A DNA stretch of 64,000 bases from Acidobacteriota bacterium (GCA_016715865.1 JADJXM010000035.1:1-64000), one strand, 5' to 3'; shown: positions 34,877 to 50,521, numbered from the stretch's first letter. Translations and numbers: made by a program. Notes: generated by a model from the sequence alone, not told the origin.

Positions 34877-35054
34877 ACACCGCTCTCGGTTGCGCGGCTA
34901 CCTCGAAAAACGAGTGCGCGAGGACGACGCCGTGGACGATATCCTTCAGGATGTCTTCCTGAAGGCCAGTCAGAACCTGCACTCGTGGAAGCGTCGCCGC
35001 CTGGCTGTACCGTATCGCAGGGAGATTATTGGCGGTCCTTCGAGCGCCGATTCC
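34868..35054 (+). pseudogene. Remnant of an ECF sigma factor (SigZ-like region 2)
   Basis: One frame encodes EHRSRLRGYLEKRV, then DDAVDDILQDVFLKASQNLH, matching sigma-70 region 2 of SigZ-like ECF factors. Near 34997 the match moves to the next frame (AWLYRIAGRLLA), which ends at TGA about 35054. The start codon and first residues are missing because the similarity begins at the end of the ACR3 gene. Region 4 is also missing. It is thus a truncated and frameshifted fragment and cannot encode a working sigma factor. Confidence 0.65.
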
Positions 35055-35244
35055 CTGATGGCTTCCGATTTTCTTCATTGAGGGGACCTCCACAATGAAG
35101 AATGCGGCTCATTTTTTTCGACGCATGTCCGGTTTTCAGATTGGATTCCGTCTTATTGGGTGAATGATACCGGAGACGAACAGGGACATTGCGCGTGTCC
35201 TGTCTCGCTTACCAATCTGTTAAACAAGGAGAATGAGGGAAATT
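35055..35244. other. Spacer between sigma-factor remnant and OsmC gene
   Basis: A 22-codon frame at 35094-35162 begins with ATG after GAGGGGACC, but its sequence (HFFRRMSGFQIGFRLIG) is not recognisable. It may be another decayed gene start. AAGGAG at 35224-35229 and GAGGG at 35234-35238 serve the OsmC gene. Confidence 0.35.
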
Positions 35245-35823
35245 ATGACTGAAATCACTATCATGAATGGAGTAAACACCGAGAAGCTTTTCGGCACGAT
35301 CGATGCGATCAAAGAGATGCCGAGCCTCGCAAAATTCAACTTCCGGGCCACCAACAAATGGATCAATGGCGGTCACAACCGGTCGACGATCAAGGATTTT
35401 TACGGCGCGGGACAGGAAGACACCTCGCGAAAAATCCCGTTCGTGGTCGATAACGACGAGCCAGCGGTCCTGCTCGGAGAGGACAAGGGCGCCAATCCTG
35501 TCGAATACCTGCTGCATGGTCTGGCGGGATGCCTGACGAGCTCACTCGTCTATCACGCGGCAGCCCAAGGGGTGAAACTCGATGAGGTCGAATCGACGCT
35601 CGACGGAGATATCGACCTGCGCGGCCTGCTCAACTTTCCTGAAAACATCCCCAGCGGATATCAGAACATCCGTGTCACCTTCCGCATCAAGTCAGAGGCT
35701 CCTCGCGAAAAGATTGAGGAGCTCTGCCGGCTGGCGAAAAAAGTCTCCCCGGTCTGTAATAGTCTGACACAGGGCGTGGCCGTCGAAGTCAAACTCGCCG
35801 ATGCCGCAACCAAATCCGCCTAG
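35245..35823 (+). CDS. OsmC-family protein
   Basis: A 192-residue member of the OsmC/Ohr fold. The central helix contains GANPVEYLLHGLAGCLTSSLVYHA, with the first reactive cysteine, and the second is in KVSPVCNSLTQGV. These cysteines form the peroxidase site for organic hydroperoxides in OsmC. An N-terminal extension of about 55 residues (FNFRATNKWINGGHNRS) is shared by YhfA-like members. ATG 35245 is chosen with GAGGG upstream; ATG 35233 is an alternative. It follows the ars cassette on the same strand, where a role in redox or thiol stress would fit. Confidence 0.92.
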   Translation: MTEITIMNGVNTEKLFGTIDAIKEMPSLAKFNFRATNKWINGGHNRSTIKDFYGAGQEDTSRKIPFVVDNDEPAVLLGEDKGANPVEYLLHGLAGCLTSSLVYHAAAQGVKLDEVESTLDGDIDLRGLLNFPENIPSGYQNIRVTFRIKSEAPREKIEELCRLAKKVSPVCNSLTQGVAVEVKLADAATKSA

Positions 35824-35854
35824 TCAGGAACGAGGCTCGCAGTTCTGTGTGCCG

Positions 35855-35913
35855 CTCGCTGACGCTTGCGGTTCTGCGTCGGAGTAGTATACAGAACTGC
35901 GAGCGTCAGCGAG
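35855..35913. repeat. Inverted repeat with 22-bp arms downstream of OsmC
   Basis: Arms at 35855-35876 and 35892-35913 pair with 2 mismatches; the left begins CTCGCTGACGCTTGCGGTT. An additional partial copy of the right arm's complement (GCTCGCAGTTCTGTG) lies at 35834-35848. The GACGCTCGCAG-type sequence resembles dispersed 'GCGAGCGTCAGC' repeats. It could terminate OsmC transcription, though no T-run follows. Confidence 0.65.
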
Positions 35914-36060
35914 TAGCATACTGGTCCAACTGAAAACCGCTATAATTCATTAAACCTCGCATTAAACCTTCACGCCTGCCGTCCTTCCATATCGACGCCC
36001 CTGATTTCAGACCGGTCAATATTCACATATTCCCTTGAACAATTGCTGTAATCGGAGGAA

Positions 36061-36135
36061 GATAATTGTCTGCAAACAAGTTCTACTGCGTGCAATTATC
36101 CTGATTCAGTCAACGGTCCACAAATCGTCCGTTGA
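36061..36135. promoter_or_regulatory. Two inverted repeats upstream of the Gfo/Idh oxidoreductase gene
   Basis: GATAATTG (36061-36068) pairs with CAATTATC (36093-36100), and TCAACGG (36110-36116) pairs with CCGTTGA (36129-36135). They lie 70-140 bp before the start codon, suitable for operator sites. The rest of the 35914-36202 interval has no gene. Confidence 0.35.
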
Positions 36136-36202
36136 TAATGTAAATTGATCAGAACAAAAACCACGATTCAGCAACCATGAGCAAGACCAGGAGGACTCTC
36201 AA

Positions 36203-37495
36203 ATGACCAATCAAAAAGAGAATGACAAACGGCAATCGACTCGCCGCGATTTTTTGAAGACCACAACGGCGGCTACCGTCGGATCGACTTTGGCTGCACA
36301 TATTCCAACGCTCGCCGGAGCGCATGCTGCCGGCAATGACGAGATCCGTGTCGGGTTGATCGGGTGCGGAGGGCGCGGAACGGGAGCGATCGGCAACGTG
36401 CTCGAATCAGCTCCGGGCGTCAAACTGATCGCAATGGGAGACGCCTTCAAGGATCGGCTCGATGAGAGTAAGGCCAATCTGAGCAAGAAATATTCAGCCA
36501 AAATGGATGTTCCGGCCGAACGGTGCTTCGTCGGTTTCGATGCTTACAAAAAGGTGATCGCCAGCGACGTCAACTACATCATTCTGGCGACTCCGCCTGC
36601 CTTCCGACCGGAGCACCTGACAGCCGCTGTCATGGCCGGCAAGAATATCTTCACAGAGAAACCCGTCGCCGTCGACGGAGCGGGCATCCGCCAGGTACTC
36701 AGTCTGTATGAACAGGCGAAAACCAGGGGACTAGCCATCGCGGCCGGAACACAAAGGCGCCATCAACGCGGTTACATCGAGACTCTTAACCGCATCAAAG
36801 ACGGCGCCATCGGAGATATCGTCGCTGCGCGAGCATACTGGAACCAGGGCGGACTGTGGAACAAACCTCGCCAGGAGGGGTGGTCCGACATGGAATGGCA
36901 GCTTCGCAACTGGCTCTATTTCACCTGGCTCTCGGGCGACCATATCGTCGAACAGCACGTTCACAACCTCGACGTCGTCAACTGGGCGATGGGCGGCCAT
37001 CCGGTCAAAGCAGTCGGCCTCGGCGGCAGACAAAGCCGAACCGATGCAGCTTATGGCCACATCTTCGATCACTTCGCAATAGATTATGAATACGAAAACG
37101 GCGTCCACATGATGAGCATGTGCCGTCAGCAACAGGGTTGTGACAATAATGTCTCTGAAGCTCTGGTCGGAACAAAGGGCACCAGCCAGGTCGATAAATA
37201 TCTGATCAAGGGATCGACGAGCTGGAAGTTCTCAGAGAAAGAGACCAACCCTTACGTCCAGGAACACACAGACCTGATCGAAAGCATCCGTGCCGGAAAA
37301 CCGATCAACGAACTGAAGAGCGTCGCCGAAAGCACAATGACGGCCATCATGGGCCGCATGTCAACTTACACCGGCAAGATGGTTACGTGGGAGCAGGCGT
37401 TGAATTCGAAGGATATGCTGGTGCCGACGAAACTCGAATGGGGAGCGATGAGCATTCCTGCCGTGCCGATTCCAGGTAAAACGCCACTTGTTTAA
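36203..37495 (+). CDS. Gfo/Idh/MocA-family oxidoreductase, Tat-exported
   Basis: A 430-residue oxidoreductase. The twin-arginine signal is RQSTRRDFLKTTTAATVGSTLAAHIPTLAGA. The dinucleotide motif is RVGLIGCGGRGTGAIGNVL. The conserved EKP of the family is in AGKNIFTEKPVAVDG, and the catalytic-region histidines are in GDHIVEQHVHNLDVVNWAMGGHP. The C-terminal WEQALNSKD is common in exported planctomycete and acidobacterial members, which act on sugars or inositols in the periplasm. AGGAGG lies 8 bp before ATG 36203. It appears monocistronic, with a hairpin just after its stop. Confidence 0.94.
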   Translation: MTNQKENDKRQSTRRDFLKTTTAATVGSTLAAHIPTLAGAHAAGNDEIRVGLIGCGGRGTGAIGNVLESAPGVKLIAMGDAFKDRLDESKANLSKKYSAKMDVPAERCFVGFDAYKKVIASDVNYIILATPPAFRPEHLTAAVMAGKNIFTEKPVAVDGAGIRQVLSLYEQAKTRGLAIAAGTQRRHQRGYIETLNRIKDGAIGDIVAARAYWNQGGLWNKPRQEGWSDMEWQLRNWLYFTWLSGDHIVEQHVHNLDVVNWAMGGHPVKAVGLGGRQSRTDAAYGHIFDHFAIDYEYENGVHMMSMCRQQQGCDNNVSEALVGTKGTSQVDKYLIKGSTSWKFSEKETNPYVQEHTDLIESIRAGKPINELKSVAESTMTAIMGRMSTYTGKMVTWEQALNSKDMLVPTKLEWGAMSIPAVPIPGKTPLV

Positions 37496-37533
37496 GAAAT
37501 GATGAAGTATGAATGATGAATTACTTCTTCAAT

Positions 37534-37555
<22 letters not shown>
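37496..37555. terminator. Bidirectional terminator-like hairpin
   Basis: Arms of 21 and 22 bases (37496-37516 and 37534-37555) pair with a single bulged A; each contains ATGATGAAGTATGAATGA or its complement. The loop is 17 bp. It lies between convergent genes, and the right arm also encodes the last residues of the ApbE protein. The stem is AT-rich, so efficiency is uncertain. Confidence 0.55.
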
Positions 37556-38565
<1,010 letters not shown>

Positions 38566-38598
38566 AATACTATTCAATTAAAATCACAGGATTTCTGA

Positions 38599-39621
38599 AT
38601 GTCAAACAAGAACCATGTTGCCCTGTCATCAGCTCTGTTTCTTTTATTGATAATGCTGACACCGTTGAAGCCTGATTCGACCTCGGGTGCGGTATTTCAG
38701 TCGAAGATGAATCCGTACGAGGAGCAGATACCTGAAACAGATGTCAAATTTGGAATGGTCCCGATTCCCGGCGGAACATTCAGAATGGGCAGCCAGCCGG
38801 CAGAAGCAGGTCGCGACGACGACGAAGGTCCGCAACACGATGTCAGAGTCGGTCCATTCTGGATGGGCAAGCATGAAGTCACGTGGGACGAATACGACGC
38901 CTTCGCATTTCGCGCCAAAATCGAACCGGTCCCCAATGCCGTGGCAAAAGATGCATCCGGGTCCGATGCGTTGACCAAGCCGACTCCGCCTTATGCAGAT
39001 GAATCATTCGGCTACGGCAAAGGTAAACAGCCCGTTCTCAGCGTCACCTGGCATGCGGCGATGGAATACTGTCGCTGGCTCTCCGCCAGAACTGGCAAGA
39101 CCTATCGCCTGCCGACCGAGGCCGAATGGGAGTACGCCTGCCGTGCCGGCGCCAGGTCTGCATACTCTTTCGGCGATGATTCGAAAATGCTTGACGAATA
39201 CGCATGGCATACCGGCAATTCCGACGATCATCCTCACCCTGGCGGCAGGAAGAAACCGAACGCCTGGGGGCTGTACGACATGCACGGGAATCTGGCTGAG
39301 TGGTGTCTCGATCAATATGACTCAGGCTATTACAAAAGCTTCAAACCGACTGTGGCGGCGATTTTTCCAGTGCTGCTGCCGGATGCGCGAAGGTATCCGC
39401 ATGTGGTGCGCGGAGGGTCCTGGGATGACAAGGCGCCCGAACTGCGGAGCGCTGCCCGTAGAACATCGGAATCCGATTGGAGCCTGCGTGATCCTCAGGA
39501 TCCTCAGAGCATCTGGTGGCATACCGAGGCTGTTTTTGTTGGATTTCGCGTAGTTCGACCGTTCGAGGAGCAGGAAAACTTGAAAGGCTTCAGGTCAAAG
39601 ATCACTCGAAGCAGTCAGTAA
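38599..39621 (+). CDS. SUMF1/formylglycine-generating enzyme-like protein, cysteines absent
   Basis: A 340-residue secreted protein: hydrophobic signal ALSSALFLLLIMLTPL, then the FGE-sulfatase domain. Domain motifs are VPIPGGTFRMGS, FWMGKHEVTWDEYDAF, PVLSVTWHAAMEYCRWLS, YRLPTEAEWEYACRAG, WGLYDMHGNLAEWC and VVRGGSWDDKAPELRSAARR. True aerobic FGEs need two C-terminal copper-binding cysteines; here the segment ending FVGFRVV lacks them. It is therefore unlikely to mature the sulfatase encoded 11 kb upstream and may be a structural or sugar-binding relative. AGGA lies before the ATG. Confidence 0.9.
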   Translation: MSNKNHVALSSALFLLLIMLTPLKPDSTSGAVFQSKMNPYEEQIPETDVKFGMVPIPGGTFRMGSQPAEAGRDDDEGPQHDVRVGPFWMGKHEVTWDEYDAFAFRAKIEPVPNAVAKDASGSDALTKPTPPYADESFGYGKGKQPVLSVTWHAAMEYCRWLSARTGKTYRLPTEAEWEYACRAGARSAYSFGDDSKMLDEYAWHTGNSDDHPHPGGRKKPNAWGLYDMHGNLAEWCLDQYDSGYYKSFKPTVAAIFPVLLPDARRYPHVVRGGSWDDKAPELRSAARRTSESDWSLRDPQDPQSIWWHTEAVFVGFRVVRPFEEQENLKGFRSKITRSSQ

Positions 39622-39625
39622 TTCC

Positions 39626-39699
39626 CGGAACGCCGACCTCCGGTCGGCATGAGTTGCTGAAAGCAAAAATGAAAATGCCGACCGGAGGTCGGCGTTCCG
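39626..39699. terminator. Perfect 25-bp-arm hairpin between convergent genes
   Basis: Arms at 39626-39650 and 39675-39699 are perfect complements containing GCCGACCTCCGGTCGGC, which is itself palindromic. The loop is 24 bp. It follows the FGE-like gene by 4 bp and precedes the convergent DUF6702-like gene by 8 bp. A bidirectional terminator role is likely; the GACCTCCGGTC core also resembles a dispersed repeat. Confidence 0.7.
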
Positions 39700-39707
39700 T
39701 GTCACTA

Positions 39708-40169
39708 TCACTTCTTACTGGTGATCGGCTTGAATCCGTCTGAGTGATTGAACATAGTCCCAATCTGCTTGCCCTTCAATTTCGTATTGACTATGTTGAC
39801 CTGATCTTCGAACAGTTCGCAGAAGATACGATTTCTAACCTGTGCCCCGTCTATTCCGCCCGAAACCTTGCCTTCGAGATATAGCCAGAAGACATCCGTC
39901 TGACCTTCCATCCCTGCCCAGTTGAGTCTGACCGGTTGCCCGGCGCGCGTCTTCATTTCAAGCGCGCCGCGCAGGTATGAGAGGATCAACTCGCCTGCCA
40001 GCCCGTCTTTTGCCACAGCCAGTTGATCGACGCGAACAGGCCGTCCGGCATGAGAGGTCAGCGCATTTTCGAAATCATCGGCGAAGACGCGAATGACGAT
40101 CTCAACGATCTGATCTTTTTGATTGTATTCAACTTGTGAAACGCTGACGTGAAATTTGTGCATGATCAT
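39708..40169 (-). CDS. DUF6702-like protein
   Basis: A 153-residue protein beginning MIMHKFHVSVSQVEYNQKDQ, followed by IVEIVIRVFADDFENAL and LILSYLRGALEMKTRAGQPVRLNWAGMEG. The HKFxVSxxxxEYN opening and the R-x-F-A-D-D-F-E segment match a family of small exported proteins of unknown function (DUF6702). Family members usually have a signal peptide before this motif; here only a short hydrophobic run (VCLTAAAAC) lies upstream in frame with no convincing start, across a hairpin at 40186-40219. It follows the S9 peptidase gene in the same direction. The start is uncertain. Confidence 0.65.
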   Translation of the reverse strand: MIMHKFHVSVSQVEYNQKDQIVEIVIRVFADDFENALTSHAGRPVRVDQLAVAKDGLAGELILSYLRGALEMKTRAGQPVRLNWAGMEGQTDVFWLYLEGKVSGGIDGAQVRNRIFCELFEDQVNIVNTKLKGKQIGTMFNHSDGFKPITSKK

Positions 40170-40185
40170 CTGGCATGCGGCGGCC

Positions 40186-40219
40186 GCTGTCAGACAGACG
40201 CCGGCATCTGTCTGACAGC
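40186..40219. terminator. Perfect hairpin between S9 peptidase and DUF6702-like gene
   Basis: GCTGTCAGACAGA (40186-40198) and its complement (40207-40219) form 13-bp perfect arms with an 8-bp loop. It lies 8 bp after the peptidase stop codon. It may attenuate transcription into the small downstream gene or stabilise the transcript's 3' end. There is no U-tract. Confidence 0.55.
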
Positions 40220-40227
40220 GAGTGGAA

Positions 40228-45505
<5,278 letters not shown>

Positions 45506-45678
45506 GAATATGAAGTTTCCGGTTTTTGAGTAGTTTCCAGTTTCGATCAGTTTCCGGTTTCCAGTTTCCAGTACTCTGGACGGCGCAGGTTCATTCGGTT
45601 AAGCAAGATTGCGCTGAAAGCGAAGCGTGGAGAGGCGACTGGAAACTGGAAACTTCTCAAAACTGGAAACTTTTATTC
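45506..45678. repeat. Intergenic repeat with AGTTTCC heptamers (copy 2), inside the czc operon
   Basis: AGTTTCC/GTTTCCAG units at 45513-45575 are complementary to GGAAACT units at 45640-45670. The central part is the reverse complement of the repeat at 1431-1598 with only scattered differences. It splits the otherwise tightly packed czcC-czcB from czcA. The resulting transcript could fold and lower pump expression relative to the adaptor; this is inference. Confidence 0.78.
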
Positions 45679-46967
<1,289 letters not shown>

Positions 46968-46971
<4 letters not shown>

Positions 46972-48284
46972 CGAATGGCCCGGAGGGCTGTCGATTGCGG
47001 TGTCAGCGTATCGATGCCTGCGGCTCGTTCGAGATCGTGAACGGCCACTTTGAAATCGTACAGTGCCTGAAAGTAGAGATCCTGAGTCTGGCTGCGAACG
47101 CGCTGCGCATCGAGCAGGACCAGCAGATCGACAGCTCCTTCACGATATGCGGCGAGCGAGATGTTTCTGGATTCATCGGCTCGCATCAAAAAATCCGCAC
47201 GCATGGATTCCACCTGACGCTGATTCATCTCAGCGACTCTTCTTGCCGCCGTCAGATCGGAAAGAACCTGGTTTCGCGCATTTCGCAACTCGGCCCGAGC
47301 CATCTCGAGCTCTGCCCTCGATCGTTCCAGCATCGCCTGATTTCGGTTGAAAAGCTGCAGGGGAATATTTACCCCGGCGAACAAAGCGTTATCCGGGCCG
47401 TTTCGTTTATATCCGATGGTCGCGGTGATATCCGGGCGAACGCGGGCCTCTTCCAGTCGAATGAGGGCCTCGGCGCGGTCAACCCTTGACTGAGCGGCCT
47501 TCACCTGGGGCAGATCGAGCGCACTGCGCTGCAACTGCATCGCATCGATTGCGACCGGCTCAAAGACCAGATCACCCGAGATATCGAAAGCCAGATCAGC
47601 ATTCTCGAATGATGACGCGCCGATCGCACGCAACAACCCGATCCTGGATGTTTCCAATTCAAGTTCCGCTCGATGCATCTGATACTCGTAGCGCTGCGCC
47701 TCAAGCCTGATTTTGATGAGATCTCCCTCGGAAGTGTACCCTTCACGAACGCGTATCTCATTCAGACTGACCAGCTGGTTAAGGTTGGTCAGATTCTCGC
47801 GAAACAGCTCCAATCTCAGCTTCCTTATTGCAACCAATTGATAGGCCGCCTTGACTTCGAAGACCAGTCGCCGTTCTATCTCTGCGGCCTCGGCCTGAGC
47901 CGCTTCGATGTTCCTCTCGGCATATGACACCCGAAGCTGACGCTTGCCAGCCGTCTCGAATGTCTGCGTGTAGGTCGCAAACCAATCGATTGTGCTGCCG
48001 AAATTGAACCCCTGCTGGACAGGCCCGACCGGAAAATTTTCGCCGCTGATCGTCAGCGACGGATTCGGCCGCAGACCGGCTTCCATCATCTCAGCCTCGG
48101 CAATCGCCAGCCGCTGCTTCGATGCAACCATCATCGGATGTTGTTGCCGGACAGTCTCGATCGCTTCGGTCAGGCTCAAACGCTTTCCCCCTGCGCTTTG
48201 TGATAACGCCGGAGAAGGATTCAACACAACCAAAAATATCAGTGCGAAGATTTGATGCGCCCGAGGGCGATTGTCTAAAACCAT
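46968..48284 (-). CDS. czcC: TolC-family outer-membrane factor (CzcC-like)
   Basis: A 438-residue outer-membrane efflux protein. A signal segment (HQIFALIFLVVLNPSPALSQ) is followed by two repeats of the OEP fold: LSLTEAIETVRQQHPMMVASKQRLAIAEAEMMEAGLRPNPSL in the first and SAQSRVDRAEALIRLEEARVRPDITATIGYK in the second. NIPLQLFNRNQ and AVDLLVLLDAQRVRSQTQDLYFQALYDFKVA are typical of CzcC. It is the first gene of czcCBA, with AGGAA upstream of ATG 48284, and is translationally coupled to czcB. Confidence 0.95.
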
Positions 48285-48593
48285 ACTTGTTCCTGCTCGA
48301 TCAGTTTTCGATCCCTCGGATTTCTGCTCAAGTGTTTTCGACGATTGTTATAGATCATGAATTGTGTCAGTCGTGCATTCTGCCAGAAACAGATGAGATT
48401 CAGGAAATGCATGTCAGACAATGCGGTTCAGAAATTCATTATCAAATTGACCATGCAGCCTGTGCAATAATCCGCTATCGATCGGGAATGTTTCAGCAGA
48501 CATAATAATTTACCATTGATCGATTTGTCGTTTAGAATGCCGGGCACAAGATAAAGCGACGCAACACAAACTAAAGCTGAGAGGTGGAAACGG
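48285..48593. other. Divergent intergenic region between czc operon and quinone reductase
   Basis: This 309-bp region must hold the promoters of both the metal-efflux operon and the oxidoreductase gene. I see no metal-regulator gene, no strong palindrome and no convincing promoter hexamers. AGGAA for czcC lies near 48290 on the - strand and AGAGGTGGA for the + strand gene near 48580. Confidence 0.4.
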
Positions 48594-49574
48594 ATGAAAG
48601 CATGGCGAGTCAACGACTGGTGTGAGCCTGAACAGATGGAGTATACCGATATTCCAATGCCCGATCCTGAGGCGGGTGAAATCCTGATTCGAAATCATGC
48701 CGCCGCATTGAACTTTTACGACATCCTCATGATACAGGGTAAATATCAGGTACGACCTCCCCGCCCTTTCACACCCGGGTCGGAAGTGGCCGGCATTGTT
48801 GAATCGGTCGGCGAAGGCGTCATGAATATTAAGATCGGTGACCGGGTTCAAGCCATGGCGACCAGCGGCACATATTGCGAATACTCGATCGCGCCCGCGA
48901 CTAAAACATTTCTGATTCCCGAGACGATGAGCTTTGAAGAAGCAGCTGCCATGATCGTCATCTATCAGACCTCTTATTTTGCGCTTCTACATCGAATACA
49001 GGTCAAGAATGGGGAATGGCTGCTTGTGCATGCAGCGGCAGGCGGGGTCGGACTTTCGGCCATGCAGATCGGCAAGGCTCTCGGTTTGAGGGTCATCGCC
49101 ACAGCAGGCAGCGAGGAGAAACTCGATTTCTGTCGGTCACAGGGAGCCGATCACGCCATCAATTATTCCGATCCTGGATGGGTCGATCAGGTCAGGATGA
49201 TCACTGGCGGTAATGGAGCCGATGTCGTTTACGATCCGGTCGGCGGCGAAATATTCGATCTCTCGACAAAATGCATTGCGCCAGAAGGCAGGCTGATTGT
49301 TATCGGCTTCGCCGGCGGCCGGATTCCAACCATCGCAGCCAATCGAATTCTGCTCAAGAACATCTCGATCGTCGGGGCCTACTGGGGAGGCTTTCTTGAA
49401 AAGCATCCAGAATTCATGCATCAGGCTCAGGCTGCCTTGTTTGACATGTACCGGGCCGGTCAGATCAGGCCCGTCGTCTCGCAGACCTACCCTCTCGCAG
49501 ATGCCGTCGAGGCGCTGCGCGCACTGGCGGGAAGAAAGACTGTTGGAAAAGTCGTGATCAAAGTTATGAATTGA
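48594..49574 (+). CDS. Zinc-independent NADPH:quinone reductase-like MDR oxidoreductase
   Basis: A 326-residue medium-chain dehydrogenase/reductase. The N-terminal GroES-like domain contains GEILIRNHAAALNFYDILMIQGKYQ and FTPGSEVAGIVESVGEGV. The Rossmann motif is VHAAAGGVGLSAMQIGKALG, with AAAGGVG the quinone-reductase form. The C-terminus has GRIPTIAANRILLKNISIVGAYWG and AGRKTVGKVVIKV. The catalytic zinc ligands of alcohol dehydrogenases are absent. AGAGGTGGA precedes the ATG. It is monocistronic and convergent with the LuxR-type gene 32 bp away. Natural substrate unknown. Confidence 0.93.
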   Translation: MKAWRVNDWCEPEQMEYTDIPMPDPEAGEILIRNHAAALNFYDILMIQGKYQVRPPRPFTPGSEVAGIVESVGEGVMNIKIGDRVQAMATSGTYCEYSIAPATKTFLIPETMSFEEAAAMIVIYQTSYFALLHRIQVKNGEWLLVHAAAGGVGLSAMQIGKALGLRVIATAGSEEKLDFCRSQGADHAINYSDPGWVDQVRMITGGNGADVVYDPVGGEIFDLSTKCIAPEGRLIVIGFAGGRIPTIAANRILLKNISIVGAYWGGFLEKHPEFMHQAQAALFDMYRAGQIRPVVSQTYPLADAVEALRALAGRKTVGKVVIKVMN

Positions 49575-49606
49575 AATTGGCGGTGGGTTCGTAACAGACG
49601 ATTTGT

Positions 49607-50305
49607 TCAGACAAGCCCTGAGTGCTCTGCCAGGCGAATTGCCTCAAGCCGTGTGTGGACATTCAACTTCTGCAGAATATGCTGGATGTGATTGTTGACT
49701 GTCGTTCGACTGATGTTGAGTTGCCTTGATATGCCCGATGTATTGTTTCCCTTGACCAGCAATTTAAGTATCTCTTTTTCCCGAATGCTCAGATTTGCTT
49801 CCCGCGCCGGCGAGCGAGTGACCGAGGCCAGAGATTTTACTCCCTCTTCAGGCAGGTTGGCTTCATTGACAATGAAATCTATCATCAGAAGCTCGAGCCG
49901 TTTCTGCACATCGTTGATGCGCATGATATGAATGGAATAAGGCCGCGTGGATGAAGTGACCTCCGCCAGCAAAACTGTGATATTGCACCATTGTCTGCCT
50001 TGTGGCGTTTGAACCTTCAGGTCGTAGTTTTTAACCTGTTTACAGTTTTCAGTAGCCTGACGGACGCTGCAATGCGGTGAGCAGGGAATACCGCAGGAAT
50101 CCTCTCCACACAGAACCTGACTACAGGACTGTCCGACCACTGCCGCTTGATCGACACCAAGCAACTGCTCAGCCGCTGCATTCAAAAGCACTATGTTCCC
50201 GTTGCCATCGACAGCGAATGCGGCGTCCGCCGTGCTTCCCACCAGATTTTTCAAATCATAAAACTGCATCGGTATTACTTCATCATTGAAATGATTCAAA
50301 CTCAT
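49607..50305 (-). CDS. PAS domain-containing LuxR-family transcriptional regulator
   Basis: A 232-residue regulator (if begun at ATG 50305; ATG 50269 is equally possible). The N-terminal PAS domain (about 15-130) contains AAFAVDGNGNIVLLNAAAEQLLG and a cysteine cluster C61, C66, C71, C75, C79 (CSQVLCGEDSCGIPCSPHCS), a pattern seen in a group of PAS-LuxR proteins and possibly binding a metal or reporting redox state. The C-terminal GerE-type HTH is LSIREKEILKLLVKGNNTSG, continuing with NISRTTVNNHIQHILQKLNV. There is no receiver domain. It is divergent from the radical SAM operon, which it may control. Confidence 0.9.
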   Translation of the reverse strand: MSLNHFNDEVIPMQFYDLKNLVGSTADAAFAVDGNGNIVLLNAAAEQLLGVDQAAVVGQSCSQVLCGEDSCGIPCSPHCSVRQATENCKQVKNYDLKVQTPQGRQWCNITVLLAEVTSSTRPYSIHIMRINDVQKRLELLMIDFIVNEANLPEEGVKSLASVTRSPAREANLSIREKEILKLLVKGNNTSGISRQLNISRTTVNNHIQHILQKLNVHTRLEAIRLAEHSGLV

Positions 50306-50452
50306 TATTGTCTGAAAACATGAAGTGGTAAATAGTATTAATGTGCCGAGTGTCCCGCGATTCAGATATAAATTAACCAAAAGCTGGTGATTTTATCTTT
50401 CTATTATCCTCTCCTTCACTACTCACTGGGAATTGGGAGAATGTACCCGGAT

Positions 50453-50486
50453 ATGAACATTTCAACCGGGTGCATGTTCATTTCAA
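50453..50486. promoter_or_regulatory. Repeat operator upstream of the radical SAM operon
   Basis: ATGAACAT (50453-50460) and its complement ATGTTCAT (50474-50481) form an inverted repeat. In addition CATTTCAA occurs at 50459-50466 and again at 50480-50487, a 21-bp direct spacing, which is two helical turns. It lies 35-70 bp before the radical SAM start and between two divergent genes, so it is a good candidate binding site for the PAS-LuxR protein. Confidence 0.45.
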
Positions 50487-50521
50487 ATAAGTCGTCCTGA
50501 CCTATTTATCCGGAGGCAACG

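Noticed and set aside
34725..35081. 118-codon frame spanning the end of ACR3 and the sigma remnant
   Set aside because: Its first half is an out-of-frame reading of ACR3; only the part after about 34868 resembles a sigma factor.
35094..35162. 22-codon ORF after the sigma-factor remnant
   Set aside because: Has a possible ribosome site but no recognisable sequence and lies in a decayed region; too weak to call as a gene.
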